This document shows positions 1-7,032 of a stretch of DNA of 7,032 bases, piece after piece. Numbering within the stretch: the stretch's first letter is position 1; the number at the start of each line of letters is the position of its first letter. The stretch spans positions 1-7,032 of the forward strand of contig CAMLER010000263.1 in the NCBI GenBank assembly GCA_946478915.1, written 5' to 3'. Below the pieces are notes generated by a model that searched no databases, had not been told where the DNA came from, and was given only the letters and a program-made list of their open reading frames with translations. Both the position numbers and the translations under genes were made by a program. The stretch comes from an uncultured Chryseolinea sp. (GTDB taxonomy: Bacteria; Bacteroidota; Bacteroidia; Cytophagales; Cyclobacteriaceae).

Positions 1-256
1 TGGTCGGGCCAGCTTCGAAATTCCCTCCGGACGGCCGGCACTTATTATTCCTCGTTCTGCTCTTAATGGAAGCATAAACAACGCTCAGGTATATGTTGTA
101 ATAAGTGATTCTGTGAAACTCACAAATATTGTGGCAGGATCACAGTATGCAAATACAATTGAAGTTGTTGAAGGACTATCCCGTGGCGACAGGGTTGTAA
201 CCAACGGTCAGATAAATCTTACCGACGGAGCCAAAGTTACCGTACTAACCAATTAA
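1..256 (+). CDS. RND efflux membrane fusion protein (HlyD/AcrA type), C-terminal fragment
   Basis: The open frame begins at base 2 and runs to TAA at 254-256, giving the last 84 residues of a protein that starts outside the window. The fragment reads IPRSAL, then a short beta segment (AQVYVVISD), then EVVEGLSRGDRVVTNGQ and a closing TDGAKV strand. That is the usual end of the beta-barrel and membrane-proximal domain of periplasmic adaptors, where the family pattern is 'vP..Al......VyVv......v.V..GL..Gd.VV..G...L.dG..V'. Such adaptors bridge the inner-membrane RND permease and an outer-membrane TolC-like channel, and are usually lipoproteins or have one N-terminal anchor; that end is not visible here. 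The permease gene follows after 23 nt on the same strand, so the two are almost certainly co-transcribed. The family is secure; the substrate cannot be told. Confidence 0.9.
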   Translation, partial: GRASFEIPSGRPALIIPRSALNGSINNAQVYVVISDSVKLTNIVAGSQYANTIEVVEGLSRGDRVVTNGQINLTDGAKVTVLTN

Positions 257-279
257 AAGGATTAACATCCTGAAAGACT

Positions 280-3200
280 ATGAAAATTACAGAAGTATCC
301 ATAAAACGCCCCTCCATTATTCTGGTGCTGTTTATCACGCTCACCTTTCTCGGAATAACGAGCTACAGGAATCTTAGCTACGAACTGTTACCGAAGTTCA
401 GTGCGCCGATTGTTACGGTAACAGCCGTTTATCCGGGCGCTTCTCCAAATGAGGTAGAGAACACGGTGACCAAAGAACTGGAAGACGCCGTGTCTTCTAT
501 GGAAAACGTTGACCGGATTACGGCAACTTCCTACGAAGGTTTGGCGGTGGTAGTTGTCCAACTAAGAACAGAGGCAGATGTCGATCTTGCTCTGCAGGAT
601 GCACAACGCAAAGTGAACGCGATTTTAGGGGAGCTGCCAGAAGATGTGAAAAGTCCTTCGCTTGGAAAATTTTCCATCGATGATCTGCCTATCATCCGGT
701 TGGGTGTTTCCGCAGATATGAATGCAACTGATTTGTATGACCTTGTAAAGTTGAGAATTCAGCCCAATCTTTCGAAGATACCGGGTGTGGCACAAACCAA
801 TCTTATCGGCGGTGAGGAACGCGAAATTCGCGTGAACGTTAATAACGACAAACTCCACACCTACAAGCTATCTTTACCACAGCTGGTCAATTTGATCGAA
901 ACATCGAACCTTGATTTTCCAACGGGAAAAATAAGAACTCAGGAAGAACAAGTACTCATTCGGCTTGCAGGTAAGTATACAAACCTTGACGACTTGCGCA
1001 ATCTCGTCGTCGCCTACAATCAAACTGGCGGTCCTGTAAAACTATCCGACGTTGCAGAGGTTCAGGATACAAAGAAGGAGATTGAACTCATCAATCGTAT
1101 CAATCTCCAAAACTCCATTGGTATTTCTATTCAGAAGCAATCAGATGCCAATGCTGTTTCTGTGAGTGAACTCGTAAAGAACGAGCTTGCCCAATTAGAA
1201 AATATATATGCAGGTGAGAATTTAAAGTTTACCACTGCGCAGGACTCTTCAGAATACACGCTTGAATCTGCTGACGCAGTTATACACGACTTGATCCTCG
1301 CGGTGGTGCTTGTTGCCGTCATCATGTTATTGTTCCTTCATTCCGTACGCAACGCTCTGATTGTGATGGTAGCCATTCCGTTATCATTGATCGCAACGTT
1401 TATCGGAATGAGCATGTTCGGATTTACATTGAATCTAATGACCTTGCTCGGTTTGTCACTTGTAGTGGGTATTCTCGTCGACGATGCCATCGTGGTTATT
1501 GAAAACATCTATCGTCACATGGAGATGGGTAAAAGCAAAGTGCAGGCTGCATATGATGGCGCCAAAGAGATCGGCTTTACCGTCGTTTCCATCACCATGG
1601 TTATTGTCGTGGTGTTCCTTCCTATTGCGCTGACAACTGGCTTGATTTCGAATATCATGAAGCAATTTTCCATTGTCGTAGTGATTGCAACGTTACTATC
1701 ATTGCTGGTATCATTCACCATGGTGCCCTTTTTGTATTCCAGGTTCGGAAAGCTTGAACATATTTCATCTAAAAATTTCCTGGGTAAAATCATTCTGGGG
1801 TTTGAAAAAGGTTTAGACAATTTCACTGCCTGGATTCAAAATATTCTGCGCTGGGCATTGGCTCACCGCGCTGTCACGATGGTTTCCGCGATAGCGATGT
1901 TCATAGGATCGATTGCACTGGTTGCCGCAGGTTTTATCGGATCAGAGTTCGTCGCGCAAGGTGACAGAAGCGAGTTCATCCTGGTGCTTGAGTATCCTAA
2001 AAAGACTTCGGTTGATCAGAACAATGTGATGACAAAACAAATCGAAGAGTATGTTGCTGCAAAACCGGAAGTCATATCGCTGTTTACATCCATCGGTCAA
2101 ACAAGTGAAAGTGGGATGGGCACTGCTCAGGGAACCGCATACAAATCGGAGATCAATGTGAAACTTGTTCCCGTCGATCAGCGCAACGAAAGCTCAGATA
2201 TTTACGGCGTACTTTTGAAAAACGAAATTCTTCAAAAGTTTCCGGGAGTAAAAGTAAAGGCAACTCCGATTTCTATTTTGGGTACAGCCAATCAGGCACC
2301 GATTCAACTGATCATAACTGGTCCTACTTATGACACGGTGATGCAATTTGCCGACAGACTGATGGCACGTGTGAAGGAAGTGGAGGGTACGCAGGAAGTA
2401 AAATTGTCGGTGGAAAGTGGAAACCCTGAGGTAGTGGTAACCACTGACCGAAGAAAGATGGCTGAACTTGGTTTGGATCTTCAGAGCGTGGGCGCAACGA
2501 TGCAATTCGCCTTCAACGGAAATTCCGATGCGAAATTCCGTCAGGGTGAAAATGAATACGACATCAACATCCGCTTTGATGAATATGATCGGAGAAGTGT
2601 CGACGATATCCGGGCTCTTACGTTCATGAGTAAATTTGGTCAGCCCGTTCGCCTCGAGCAGTTTGCTGATGTCAGGGAAAGTTCAGGTCCGTCGAGACTT
2701 GAACGTTATAATCGCATTACCTCTGTGAATCTAAACTCACAACTGCTTGGACGGTCGTCTGGTGCCGTATCAGAAGAGATCAAAGGAATTATCGAGGGAA
2801 TGGATAAGCCATCCGGAGTTGCAGTGGTGTTCGGTGGAAATCAGCAAAACCAGGAAGAATCTTTTGCACAGCTTGGATTTGCATTCCTTACCTCCATCCT
2901 GCTGGTGTACCTGATCATGGTCGCGCTGTACGACAATTTCGTTTATCCTTTTGTGGTGTTGTTCTCCATCCCGCTGGCAATCATTGGCGCACTGGTAGCC
3001 CTGGCGTTATCGGCAAACACATTAAGTATTTTTACGATCCTCGGGATCATCATGCTGATTGGTCTGGTTGCGAAGAACGCAATTCTGGTAGTGGACTTTA
3101 CAAACAACCTTAAGCAAAAGGGAATGTCAACCAATGATGCATTGCTTGAAGCCACAAAGGAACGTATCCGCCCGATATTAATGACAACCATCGCAATGGT

Positions 3201-3414
3201 GGTAGGTATGTTACCCGTAGCGTTAGCAACCGGCGCCGGAGCAGCGTGGAAAAATGGTCTAGCCTGGGCGATCATCGGTGGTCTGGTCAGTTCTACATTC
3301 CTTACCCTTGTTGTGGTACCGGTGGTGTATCAACTTGTGGATCGGATGATGGAGAAAACGGGTTTAGCAAATAGAGAAAAGGCTGAGCAGTATACGCAGT
3401 TTCAGGTGGAGTAG
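280..3414 (+). CDS. RND efflux transporter permease, HAE1 (AcrB/MexB-like) family
   Basis: Complete 1044-aa inner-membrane proton/substrate antiporter, the usual family length (AcrB is 1049 aa). The N-terminus MKITEVSIKRPSI is the typical HAE1 start, which supports the ATG at 280. TM1 lies at about residues 12-30, followed by a periplasmic porter loop (about 35-335), TM2-TM6 (about 337-490), TM7 (about 530-555), a second porter loop (about 560-860) and TM8-TM12 (about 865-1025). The proton-relay residues are all present: D401 and D402 in LVDDAIVVIENI (AcrB D407/D408), K932 in GLVAKNAILVVDF (K940), and R962 and T969 in RIRPILMTT (R971/T978). The pump should therefore be active. No strong Shine-Dalgarno is visible; an AAAGG at 256-260 is rather far upstream. 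It forms an operon with the upstream fusion protein. HAE1 members export drugs, detergents, bile salts or dyes, and the sequence does not show which. No TolC-like gene follows, so it may lie upstream or elsewhere. Confidence 0.95.
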   Translation: MKITEVSIKRPSIILVLFITLTFLGITSYRNLSYELLPKFSAPIVTVTAVYPGASPNEVENTVTKELEDAVSSMENVDRITATSYEGLAVVVVQLRTEADVDLALQDAQRKVNAILGELPEDVKSPSLGKFSIDDLPIIRLGVSADMNATDLYDLVKLRIQPNLSKIPGVAQTNLIGGEEREIRVNVNNDKLHTYKLSLPQLVNLIETSNLDFPTGKIRTQEEQVLIRLAGKYTNLDDLRNLVVAYNQTGGPVKLSDVAEVQDTKKEIELINRINLQNSIGISIQKQSDANAVSVSELVKNELAQLENIYAGENLKFTTAQDSSEYTLESADAVIHDLILAVVLVAVIMLLFLHSVRNALIVMVAIPLSLIATFIGMSMFGFTLNLMTLLGLSLVVGILVDDAIVVIENIYRHMEMGKSKVQAAYDGAKEIGFTVVSITMVIVVVFLPIALTTGLISNIMKQFSIVVVIATLLSLLVSFTMVPFLYSRFGKLEHISSKNFLGKIILGFEKGLDNFTAWIQNILRWALAHRAVTMVSAIAMFIGSIALVAAGFIGSEFVAQGDRSEFILVLEYPKKTSVDQNNVMTKQIEEYVAAKPEVISLFTSIGQTSESGMGTAQGTAYKSEINVKLVPVDQRNESSDIYGVLLKNEILQKFPGVKVKATPISILGTANQAPIQLIITGPTYDTVMQFADRLMARVKEVEGTQEVKLSVESGNPEVVVTTDRRKMAELGLDLQSVGATMQFAFNGNSDAKFRQGENEYDINIRFDEYDRRSVDDIRALTFMSKFGQPVRLEQFADVRESSGPSRLERYNRITSVNLNSQLLGRSSGAVSEEIKGIIEGMDKPSGVAVVFGGNQQNQEESFAQLGFAFLTSILLVYLIMVALYDNFVYPFVVLFSIPLAIIGALVALALSANTLSIFTILGIIMLIGLVAKNAILVVDFTNNLKQKGMSTNDALLEATKERIRPILMTTIAMVVGMLPVALATGAGAAWKNGLAWAIIGGLVSSTFLTLVVVPVVYQLVDRMMEKTGLANREKAEQYTQFQVE

Positions 3415-3461
3415 GGAAATGAAGTTGGGATTGTGGCAGTAGGAATAGGGAATAAGGGACC

Positions 3462-3534
3462 GTCATCCTAAGGTCGAGCGCTGTTGACCGTACTTTTTGC
3501 AGCGCTCGCGGGGTGGCGAAATTATGAAGGATAC
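3462..3534. repeat. REP/MITE-like palindromic intergenic element (candidate)
   Basis: Two nested inverted repeats are visible. The outer, imperfect pair is GTCATCCT at 3462-3469 and AGGATAC at 3528-3534, which match apart from one extra base. The inner, perfect pair is CGAGCGCTG at 3475-3483 and CAGCGCTCG at 3500-3508, around a 16-nt loop. On the - strand the element opens with GTATCCTTCAT and closes with CCTTAGGATGAC, the ATCCTTC...AGGATGAC style of intergenic palindromes scattered through many bacterial genomes. It is not a classic intrinsic terminator because no T run follows the stem, although it could still slow transcription or protect the 3' end of the RND mRNA. Only one copy lies in the window, so repeat status is inferred. 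Confidence 0.45.
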
Positions 3535-3563
3535 CATGAGATAGAAAATGCTGAGGGGGATAC

Positions 3564-3593
3564 GCAACCTTTCCCGCCACCAACGAGTCTTCT
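3564..3593 (+). promoter_or_regulatory. ECF-sigma-like promoter, distal copy (candidate)
   Basis: A -35-like GCAACCTTT at 3564-3572 is followed 12 nt later by a -10-like GAGTCTTCT at 3585-3593. The AAC core upstream and GTC core downstream match the general pattern of ECF (extracytoplasmic function) sigma-factor promoters. It points at the ABC permease, whose ATG lies 71 nt past the motif. The motif is seen; promoter function and the sigma class are inferred. Confidence 0.45.
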
Positions 3594-3614
3594 GACAAAT
3601 ATCGGTTGATCCGT

Positions 3615-3642
3615 GTAACCTTTCCTTTAAAGCGAGTATCCT
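3615..3642 (+). promoter_or_regulatory. ECF-sigma-like promoter, proximal copy (candidate)
   Basis: This is a second copy of the motif just upstream: GTAACCTTT at 3615-3623, a 10-nt spacer, and GAGTATCCT at 3634-3642. The AACC cores of the two copies are 51 bp apart. Transcription from here would begin around 3645-3652, leaving a short leader before the ATG at 3664. The spacer is 2 nt shorter and the downstream box has GTA instead of GTC, so this copy may be weaker, degenerate, or an activator site rather than a promoter. Confidence 0.35.
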
Positions 3643-3663
3643 ATTAATCCAACAGTCCCTGCT

Positions 3664-6033
3664 ATGCTCAGAAACTACCTGATCGTCACACTCAGAAACC
3701 TGCGCAAGAATGGTTTCTACTCCTTCATTAATATTACCGGCCTCGCGATTGGTATCACCTGCTCCATCCTTATTCTCCTTTGGGTAGCGGACGAGACCTC
3801 TTTCGATAAGTTTCATCCCAAAGCAGACCGGCTTTACCAGGTTTGGGTGAATGCACACTTCGACGGGCGGATTAATTCCTGGACCTCCCTGCCATTGCCG
3901 ACGCATGAAGCTATGAAGCCTGCAGATGCCAACATCGTACGGTGCGCTGTGACGGATTGGGGTGGCGATCACCTCCTCGCCTCTTCAGAGGAAAAAAGGA
4001 TGAACAAAAGAGGATTCAATGTGGGTGAGGAATTTCTTGAAATGTTCCAGTTCCCACTCATCGCAGGTAACGCCGAACAAGTTCTCGACGATGCAAGCAA
4101 CATCGTTATCACGGAATCTACTGCAAAAGCGCTGTTCGGAGATGAAGATCCTATGGGAAAGATCATCCGCGTCGACGATCAGCACGACCTAAAGGTTGCC
4201 GGCATACTGAGAGACATACCCGCCAACTCGTCTTTCCAATTCGATTTTCTTTTGCCCTATAAACATTGGTACAACACCAACGACTGGGTTAAGCGCAATT
4301 CAACCAACTGGGGCAACTACTCCTTCCAGATCTTTGTAGAACTTAACGATGCAAAGAACGAAGCTTCCGTTGAAAACAGTATAAGCGATATGCTTGCCAA
4401 GCATGGCGAAGACAAAGAAATTAAACACGAAATGTTTCTTTATCCACTTCTTAAGTGGCGATTATATTCCAATTTCGAAGACGGTGTGGAGCGGGGAGGC
4501 ATGAGCGACTACGTGCAACTCTTTACGATCATCGCTGTATTCATCATTGTCATCGCCTGCATCAACTTCATGAACCTTGCCACGGCGAGAAGCGAACGAA
4601 GAGCGCGCGAAGTGGGCATCAGGAAGAGTGTTGGCTCGCGACGATTGGAACTCATCTTCCAGTTCATCGGTGAGTCGATGATAATTGCATTTATTTCTTT
4701 TGCCATTGCCATTCTGGCCGCGCAACTTTTGCTACCATACTATAACACGCTTGTCGACAAAAAATTATTTATCGATTACGCCAGCAAAGAATTTTGGATC
4801 TTCTCCTTGGGATCAATCTTTCTCACCGGGTTTATTGCCGGAAGTTATCCAGCATTCTATCTATCCGGTTTTCAACCGGTGAAAGTCCTGAAAGGCAAAC
4901 CTACGGTCGGTAAAAGTGCAAGTCTACCAAGAAAAATACTTGTCACATTACAATTCGGCTTCTCCATTTTTTTGATCATATCGATGTTTGTGATCTACAA
5001 CCAGATTCAACTTGCTAAGGGTCGCGATATTGGGTATTCGCAGGAGAACCTCATTACCGTTCCCCTAAACAAAGCTTACGAGGACAACATTCAACCTTTG
5101 AAACTTGAATTGTTGTCATCCGGTGTAGTTGAATCGCTGGTACGCGCTAACAGCGCAATCACCGATATCAACTCCAACAATTTTGTCGGCTGGCCGGGGA
5201 AACCCGAAGAGTTGAAAGTGATATTCACTACGATTGTAACCGACTACGACTGGGCCAAGACTATGGGTGTGAAGGTGATCGAAGGGCGGGACTTTTCAGA
5301 GGAGTTCAAGTCCGATAGTTCTGCGATTGTCATCAATAAAGCAGCGCTGAAGCTGATGGGACTGAAAGATCCGATCGGAACAGAGTTGGATCTTTGGGGA
5401 AAGAAACGCAAGCTCATCGGTGTTTACGACGACGTACTTATGGGCTCCCCTTACGAAGAAGTTAAACCCTTATTCGCCGTTCTTGATAACTGGGGTGGTT
5501 CTATCACAATCCGACTGAAGAAAACAAACGACCTGCAGGCTTCGCTAAAGACAATTGAAGATGTGTTTAAAAAGTATGGTCCCGCCTATCCGTTCGAGTA
5601 CACGTTCGTCGATGTAGAGTTCCAGAAAAAATTCACAACCATTAACCTGACAAGTAGTCTTGCCAGCTTGTTTGCAATTCTTGCGATTGTTATCACTGGA
5701 CTCGGACTATTTGGACTTGCCGCCTTTACCGCCGAGCAACGGACGAAAGAGATAGGTATCCGTAAAGTACTTGGAGCATCTGTTTCGAGTATCGTGAATT
5801 TGATCTCAAAAGATTTCTCTCTGCTGGTGATTATCGCATTTGTTATCTGGTCGCCTTTGTCGTGGTGGGCAATGAACAATTACCTACAACGTTACAGTAT
5901 CCGCACAGAGATTGCCTGGTGGATCTTTCCCGCCACTGGCGCAATTGCATTGATATTTGCGCTGTTGATCGTGAGCACACAGGCGTTGAGGGCTGCGCAT
6001 ACAAATCCAGTGAATTCGCTAAGGAATGAATAA
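3664..6033 (+). CDS. ABC transporter permease, MacB/FtsX type, two tandem permease halves
   Basis: Complete 789-aa integral membrane protein. The N-terminus (MLRNYLIVTLRNLRKNGFYS) is the amphipathic lead-in typical of Bacteroidota members, followed by TM1 (about 21-41) and a MacB-type periplasmic core domain (about 45-280). An FtsX domain follows with TMs at about 285-306, 338-360 and 377-400, carrying EVGIRKSVG at 316-324. The layout then repeats: a TM at about 428-448, a second periplasmic core (about 450-660), and an FtsX domain with TMs at about 664-687, 716-737 and 755-778, carrying EIGIRKVLGAS at 696-706. These (E)xGIRKxxG segments lie next to the membrane, where family members contact the ATPase. 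No ATP-binding subunit is encoded nearby, so it must use one from elsewhere. MacB-type systems move proteins, lipoproteins, peptides or toxins by mechanotransmission rather than classic transport; the substrate here is unknown. The start ATG has no Shine-Dalgarno, which is common in this phylum. Two ECF-like promoter motifs precede it. Confidence 0.92.
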   Translation: MLRNYLIVTLRNLRKNGFYSFINITGLAIGITCSILILLWVADETSFDKFHPKADRLYQVWVNAHFDGRINSWTSLPLPTHEAMKPADANIVRCAVTDWGGDHLLASSEEKRMNKRGFNVGEEFLEMFQFPLIAGNAEQVLDDASNIVITESTAKALFGDEDPMGKIIRVDDQHDLKVAGILRDIPANSSFQFDFLLPYKHWYNTNDWVKRNSTNWGNYSFQIFVELNDAKNEASVENSISDMLAKHGEDKEIKHEMFLYPLLKWRLYSNFEDGVERGGMSDYVQLFTIIAVFIIVIACINFMNLATARSERRAREVGIRKSVGSRRLELIFQFIGESMIIAFISFAIAILAAQLLLPYYNTLVDKKLFIDYASKEFWIFSLGSIFLTGFIAGSYPAFYLSGFQPVKVLKGKPTVGKSASLPRKILVTLQFGFSIFLIISMFVIYNQIQLAKGRDIGYSQENLITVPLNKAYEDNIQPLKLELLSSGVVESLVRANSAITDINSNNFVGWPGKPEELKVIFTTIVTDYDWAKTMGVKVIEGRDFSEEFKSDSSAIVINKAALKLMGLKDPIGTELDLWGKKRKLIGVYDDVLMGSPYEEVKPLFAVLDNWGGSITIRLKKTNDLQASLKTIEDVFKKYGPAYPFEYTFVDVEFQKKFTTINLTSSLASLFAILAIVITGLGLFGLAAFTAEQRTKEIGIRKVLGASVSSIVNLISKDFSLLVIIAFVIWSPLSWWAMNNYLQRYSIRTEIAWWIFPATGAIALIFALLIVSTQALRAAHTNPVNSLRNE

Positions 6034-6281
6034 CTGGGTTATGGGATCAAGACATTGACAGGATAGGCGGTGCACGACGTCCAAAAAATTTTTGGACATC
6101 CCAAAATGATTGTTGTCGCCAAAGATGGATTTGTTCTGCCTCACCCAATTGTATGCAGAGCATCAAAAAATTGATAAATTAGATTACCTTAATTCGGCAC
6201 AAACACGTTTGAATCAGTTATTTCTTTTATCTATGGCACAGTCGAAACAAATGAAATGCAAAAATGAATCTCCTTCCTAGG
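6034..6281. other. AT-rich convergent intergenic region
   Basis: This 248-nt gap separates the ends of two convergent genes. It holds the palindrome at 6079-6097 and a smaller ATCAA-AAAA-TTGAT hairpin at 6162-6175. I find no T-tailed stem that qualifies as an intrinsic terminator for either gene, no credible coding sequence and no RNA gene. The only small open frame (ATG at 6233 to TAG at 6280, 15 codons) shows no coding evidence. Confidence 0.6.
6079..6097. repeat. Perfect 19-bp palindrome, GTCCAAAAA / TTTTTGGAC
   Basis: Nine-base arms are exactly complementary around one central A. As RNA it could fold into a GUCC-closed hairpin on either strand. As DNA it is a symmetric site with an A-tract core, of the kind bound by dimeric proteins. 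It lies 46 bp after the ABC permease stop, between convergent genes, so a weak bidirectional terminator or 3'-end structure is the simplest reading. No U tract follows on either strand. Confidence 0.5.
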
Positions 6282-7032
6282 TTAAAAATCATTTTTGTAC
6301 ACAACTTTTCCATCCAGCCCGATTAACTCTGTTTTGTCAACTTCACATAATCCGTTGGAAATAAATCCAAGACCAGCGAGGTACTTGGTATCTGCAGCAA
6401 ATCGCGTTGAAAATACCTCCTTATCATTTACTTTGACAGTTGCCACTTTATTCTTCACCGTTATCTCTATATCAGTCCAGTCGTGAACATCAAATGAAAT
6501 CGGCAGCAAATCAGTATCAGTTCCCCGCATTACCTGTTCCCCAAATTGTATCAGAGCTCCGTGTGCACATCCCTTTGTTGTGCTTCTCATAATCATAAAA
6601 TATCTCTGGCAATAAAGCTCGATTTCAATGTATGGGCAACCGCTACCTCTTACATCCTGCATTCTTACCCTCGTTTTAAAATTGAAATTGTCACCAGGTA
6701 CATCCATATGACTGGGGAAGTAAACGCTATGATATCGCTTGTCTTTGTTAACATCGATACCATTCTCAAGTAATTGTTCTACAGTGATGCCGAGGCTTCC
6801 ATTCTTAATGAAATTGCCCGACTTAATATATTCGGGTGTATAATTGGCTTGATTGTCAATGGCATAGAAAAACCAGCCGTCGGTTGGAATACTTACATCC
6901 ACTGCTCTGATGACCGAATCGTTCGCGATGAGTTTAGCAATGTGATAACCGGGCTCGTAGTAGATATCAGTGACAGTATATTTTTTTTTGTAAATTCTTT
7001 GAGTATATAGAACTTTTTATTGTTTTATAATA
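6282..7032 (-). CDS. PKD-like plus ConA/LamG-like jelly-roll protein of unknown function, C-terminal part, probable frameshift
   Basis: The stop is TAA at 6284-6282. The frame is open up to an in-frame stop at 7019-7017, but the only usable start in it is GTG at 6902 (206 aa). Upstream of that GTG the frame still encodes IYYEPGYHIAKLIAND and then VSIPTDGW. I recognise this as the end of a PKD-like beta domain in a Bacteroidota family that reads roughly 'IYYyPGyf.AKLi......i.TdGW'. The C-terminal half matches the same family: VPGDNFNFKTRVR, three spaced cysteines (C89, C98 and GC112 counted from the GTG), FDVHDWTDIEI, KVNDKEVF and a terminal VVYKNDF. The beta-rich pattern suggests a ConA/LamG-like jelly roll, often a carbohydrate- or ligand-binding fold. 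The true N-terminus, probably with a membrane anchor, lies outside the window. Joining it requires a one-base shift at the A9 run (6989-6981), so the gene is frameshifted, mis-sequenced, or uses slippage. No function is assigned; family recognition is from memory. Confidence 0.6.

Noticed and set aside
1515..1826. - strand open frames inside the RND permease (also at 2194-2505 and 2943-3275)
   Set aside because: They are antisense shadows of a clearly coding, conserved permease, with low-complexity or unpatterned translations.
3475..3508. Intrinsic terminator for the RND operon
   Set aside because: The stem is strong, but no T run follows it on either strand and the T5 tract lies in the loop, so a palindromic repeat element fits better.
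3463..3972. Long - strand open frame (169 codons) spanning the RND/ABC intergenic region and the start of the ABC permease
   Set aside because: It overlaps the well-supported ABC permease start and the hairpin element, its translation resembles no family and lacks domain-like pattern, and its openness is explained by the opposing gene's codon composition.
6208..6235. Possible Bacteroidota -33/-7 promoter (TTTG ... TATCTATG) on the + strand
   Set aside because: The spacing (16 nt) is shorter than usual, the -7 box is imperfect, and it would fire into the 3' end of the convergent gene.
6233..6280. 15-codon open frame in the convergent gap
   Set aside because: It is very short, has no ribosome-binding site and no recognisable sequence, and open frames of this length occur by chance.
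6295..7010. Three + strand open frames at 6295-6486, 6546-6773 and 6774-7010
   Set aside because: They lie opposite the PKD/jelly-roll gene, whose - strand translation shows clear beta-domain patterns and recognisable motifs; the + strand translations do not.

Overview
The window looks like chromosomal DNA from a Bacteroidota bacterium, most likely a Cytophagales member (Chryseolinea/Ohtaekwangia-like). That placement is an inference from protein style: a two-halved MacB-type permease of about 790 aa with no ATPase beside it, a PKD-like/ConA-like protein of a type I know from this phylum, CAACC/GTCTT-type promoter motifs, and start codons without a clear Shine-Dalgarno. No rRNA or other marker gene is present to confirm it.

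Layout. (1) Positions 1-3414, + strand: the tail of an RND efflux membrane fusion protein (HlyD/AcrA type), then 23 nt later a complete 1044-aa HAE1-type RND permease. Together they form the inner-membrane and periplasmic parts of a tripartite drug/solute efflux pump. The TolC-like outer-membrane partner is not in the window. (2) 3415-3663: a 249-nt intergenic region. Its first half holds a REP/MITE-like hairpin element of about 73 bp. Its second half holds two tandem AACCTTT...GAGT(C/A) motifs resembling ECF-sigma promoters, placed to drive the next gene. (3) 3664-6033, + strand: a complete 789-aa MacB/FtsX-type ABC transporter permease with two tandem permease halves. (4) 6034-6281: a 248-nt AT-rich gap at a convergent gene junction, with one perfect 9-bp-arm palindrome. 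(5) 6282 to the window end, - strand: the C-terminal part of a PKD-like plus jelly-roll (ConA/LamG-like) protein of unknown function. Its conserved sequence continues upstream of the only usable start (GTG at 6902) and ends at a stop with no start codon. A run of nine A residues on the coding strand sits exactly where a one-base change would join it to a frame open to the window edge.

How the genes relate. The fusion protein and permease are clearly one operon. The ABC permease appears to be a separately regulated unit. The last gene is convergent and functionally unrelated as far as can be seen. Most of the window is ordinary. The parts worth a second look are the frame break at the A9 run, the tandem ECF-like promoters and the repeat-like hairpin. 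I see no CRISPR array, tRNA, rRNA or intact mobile element.
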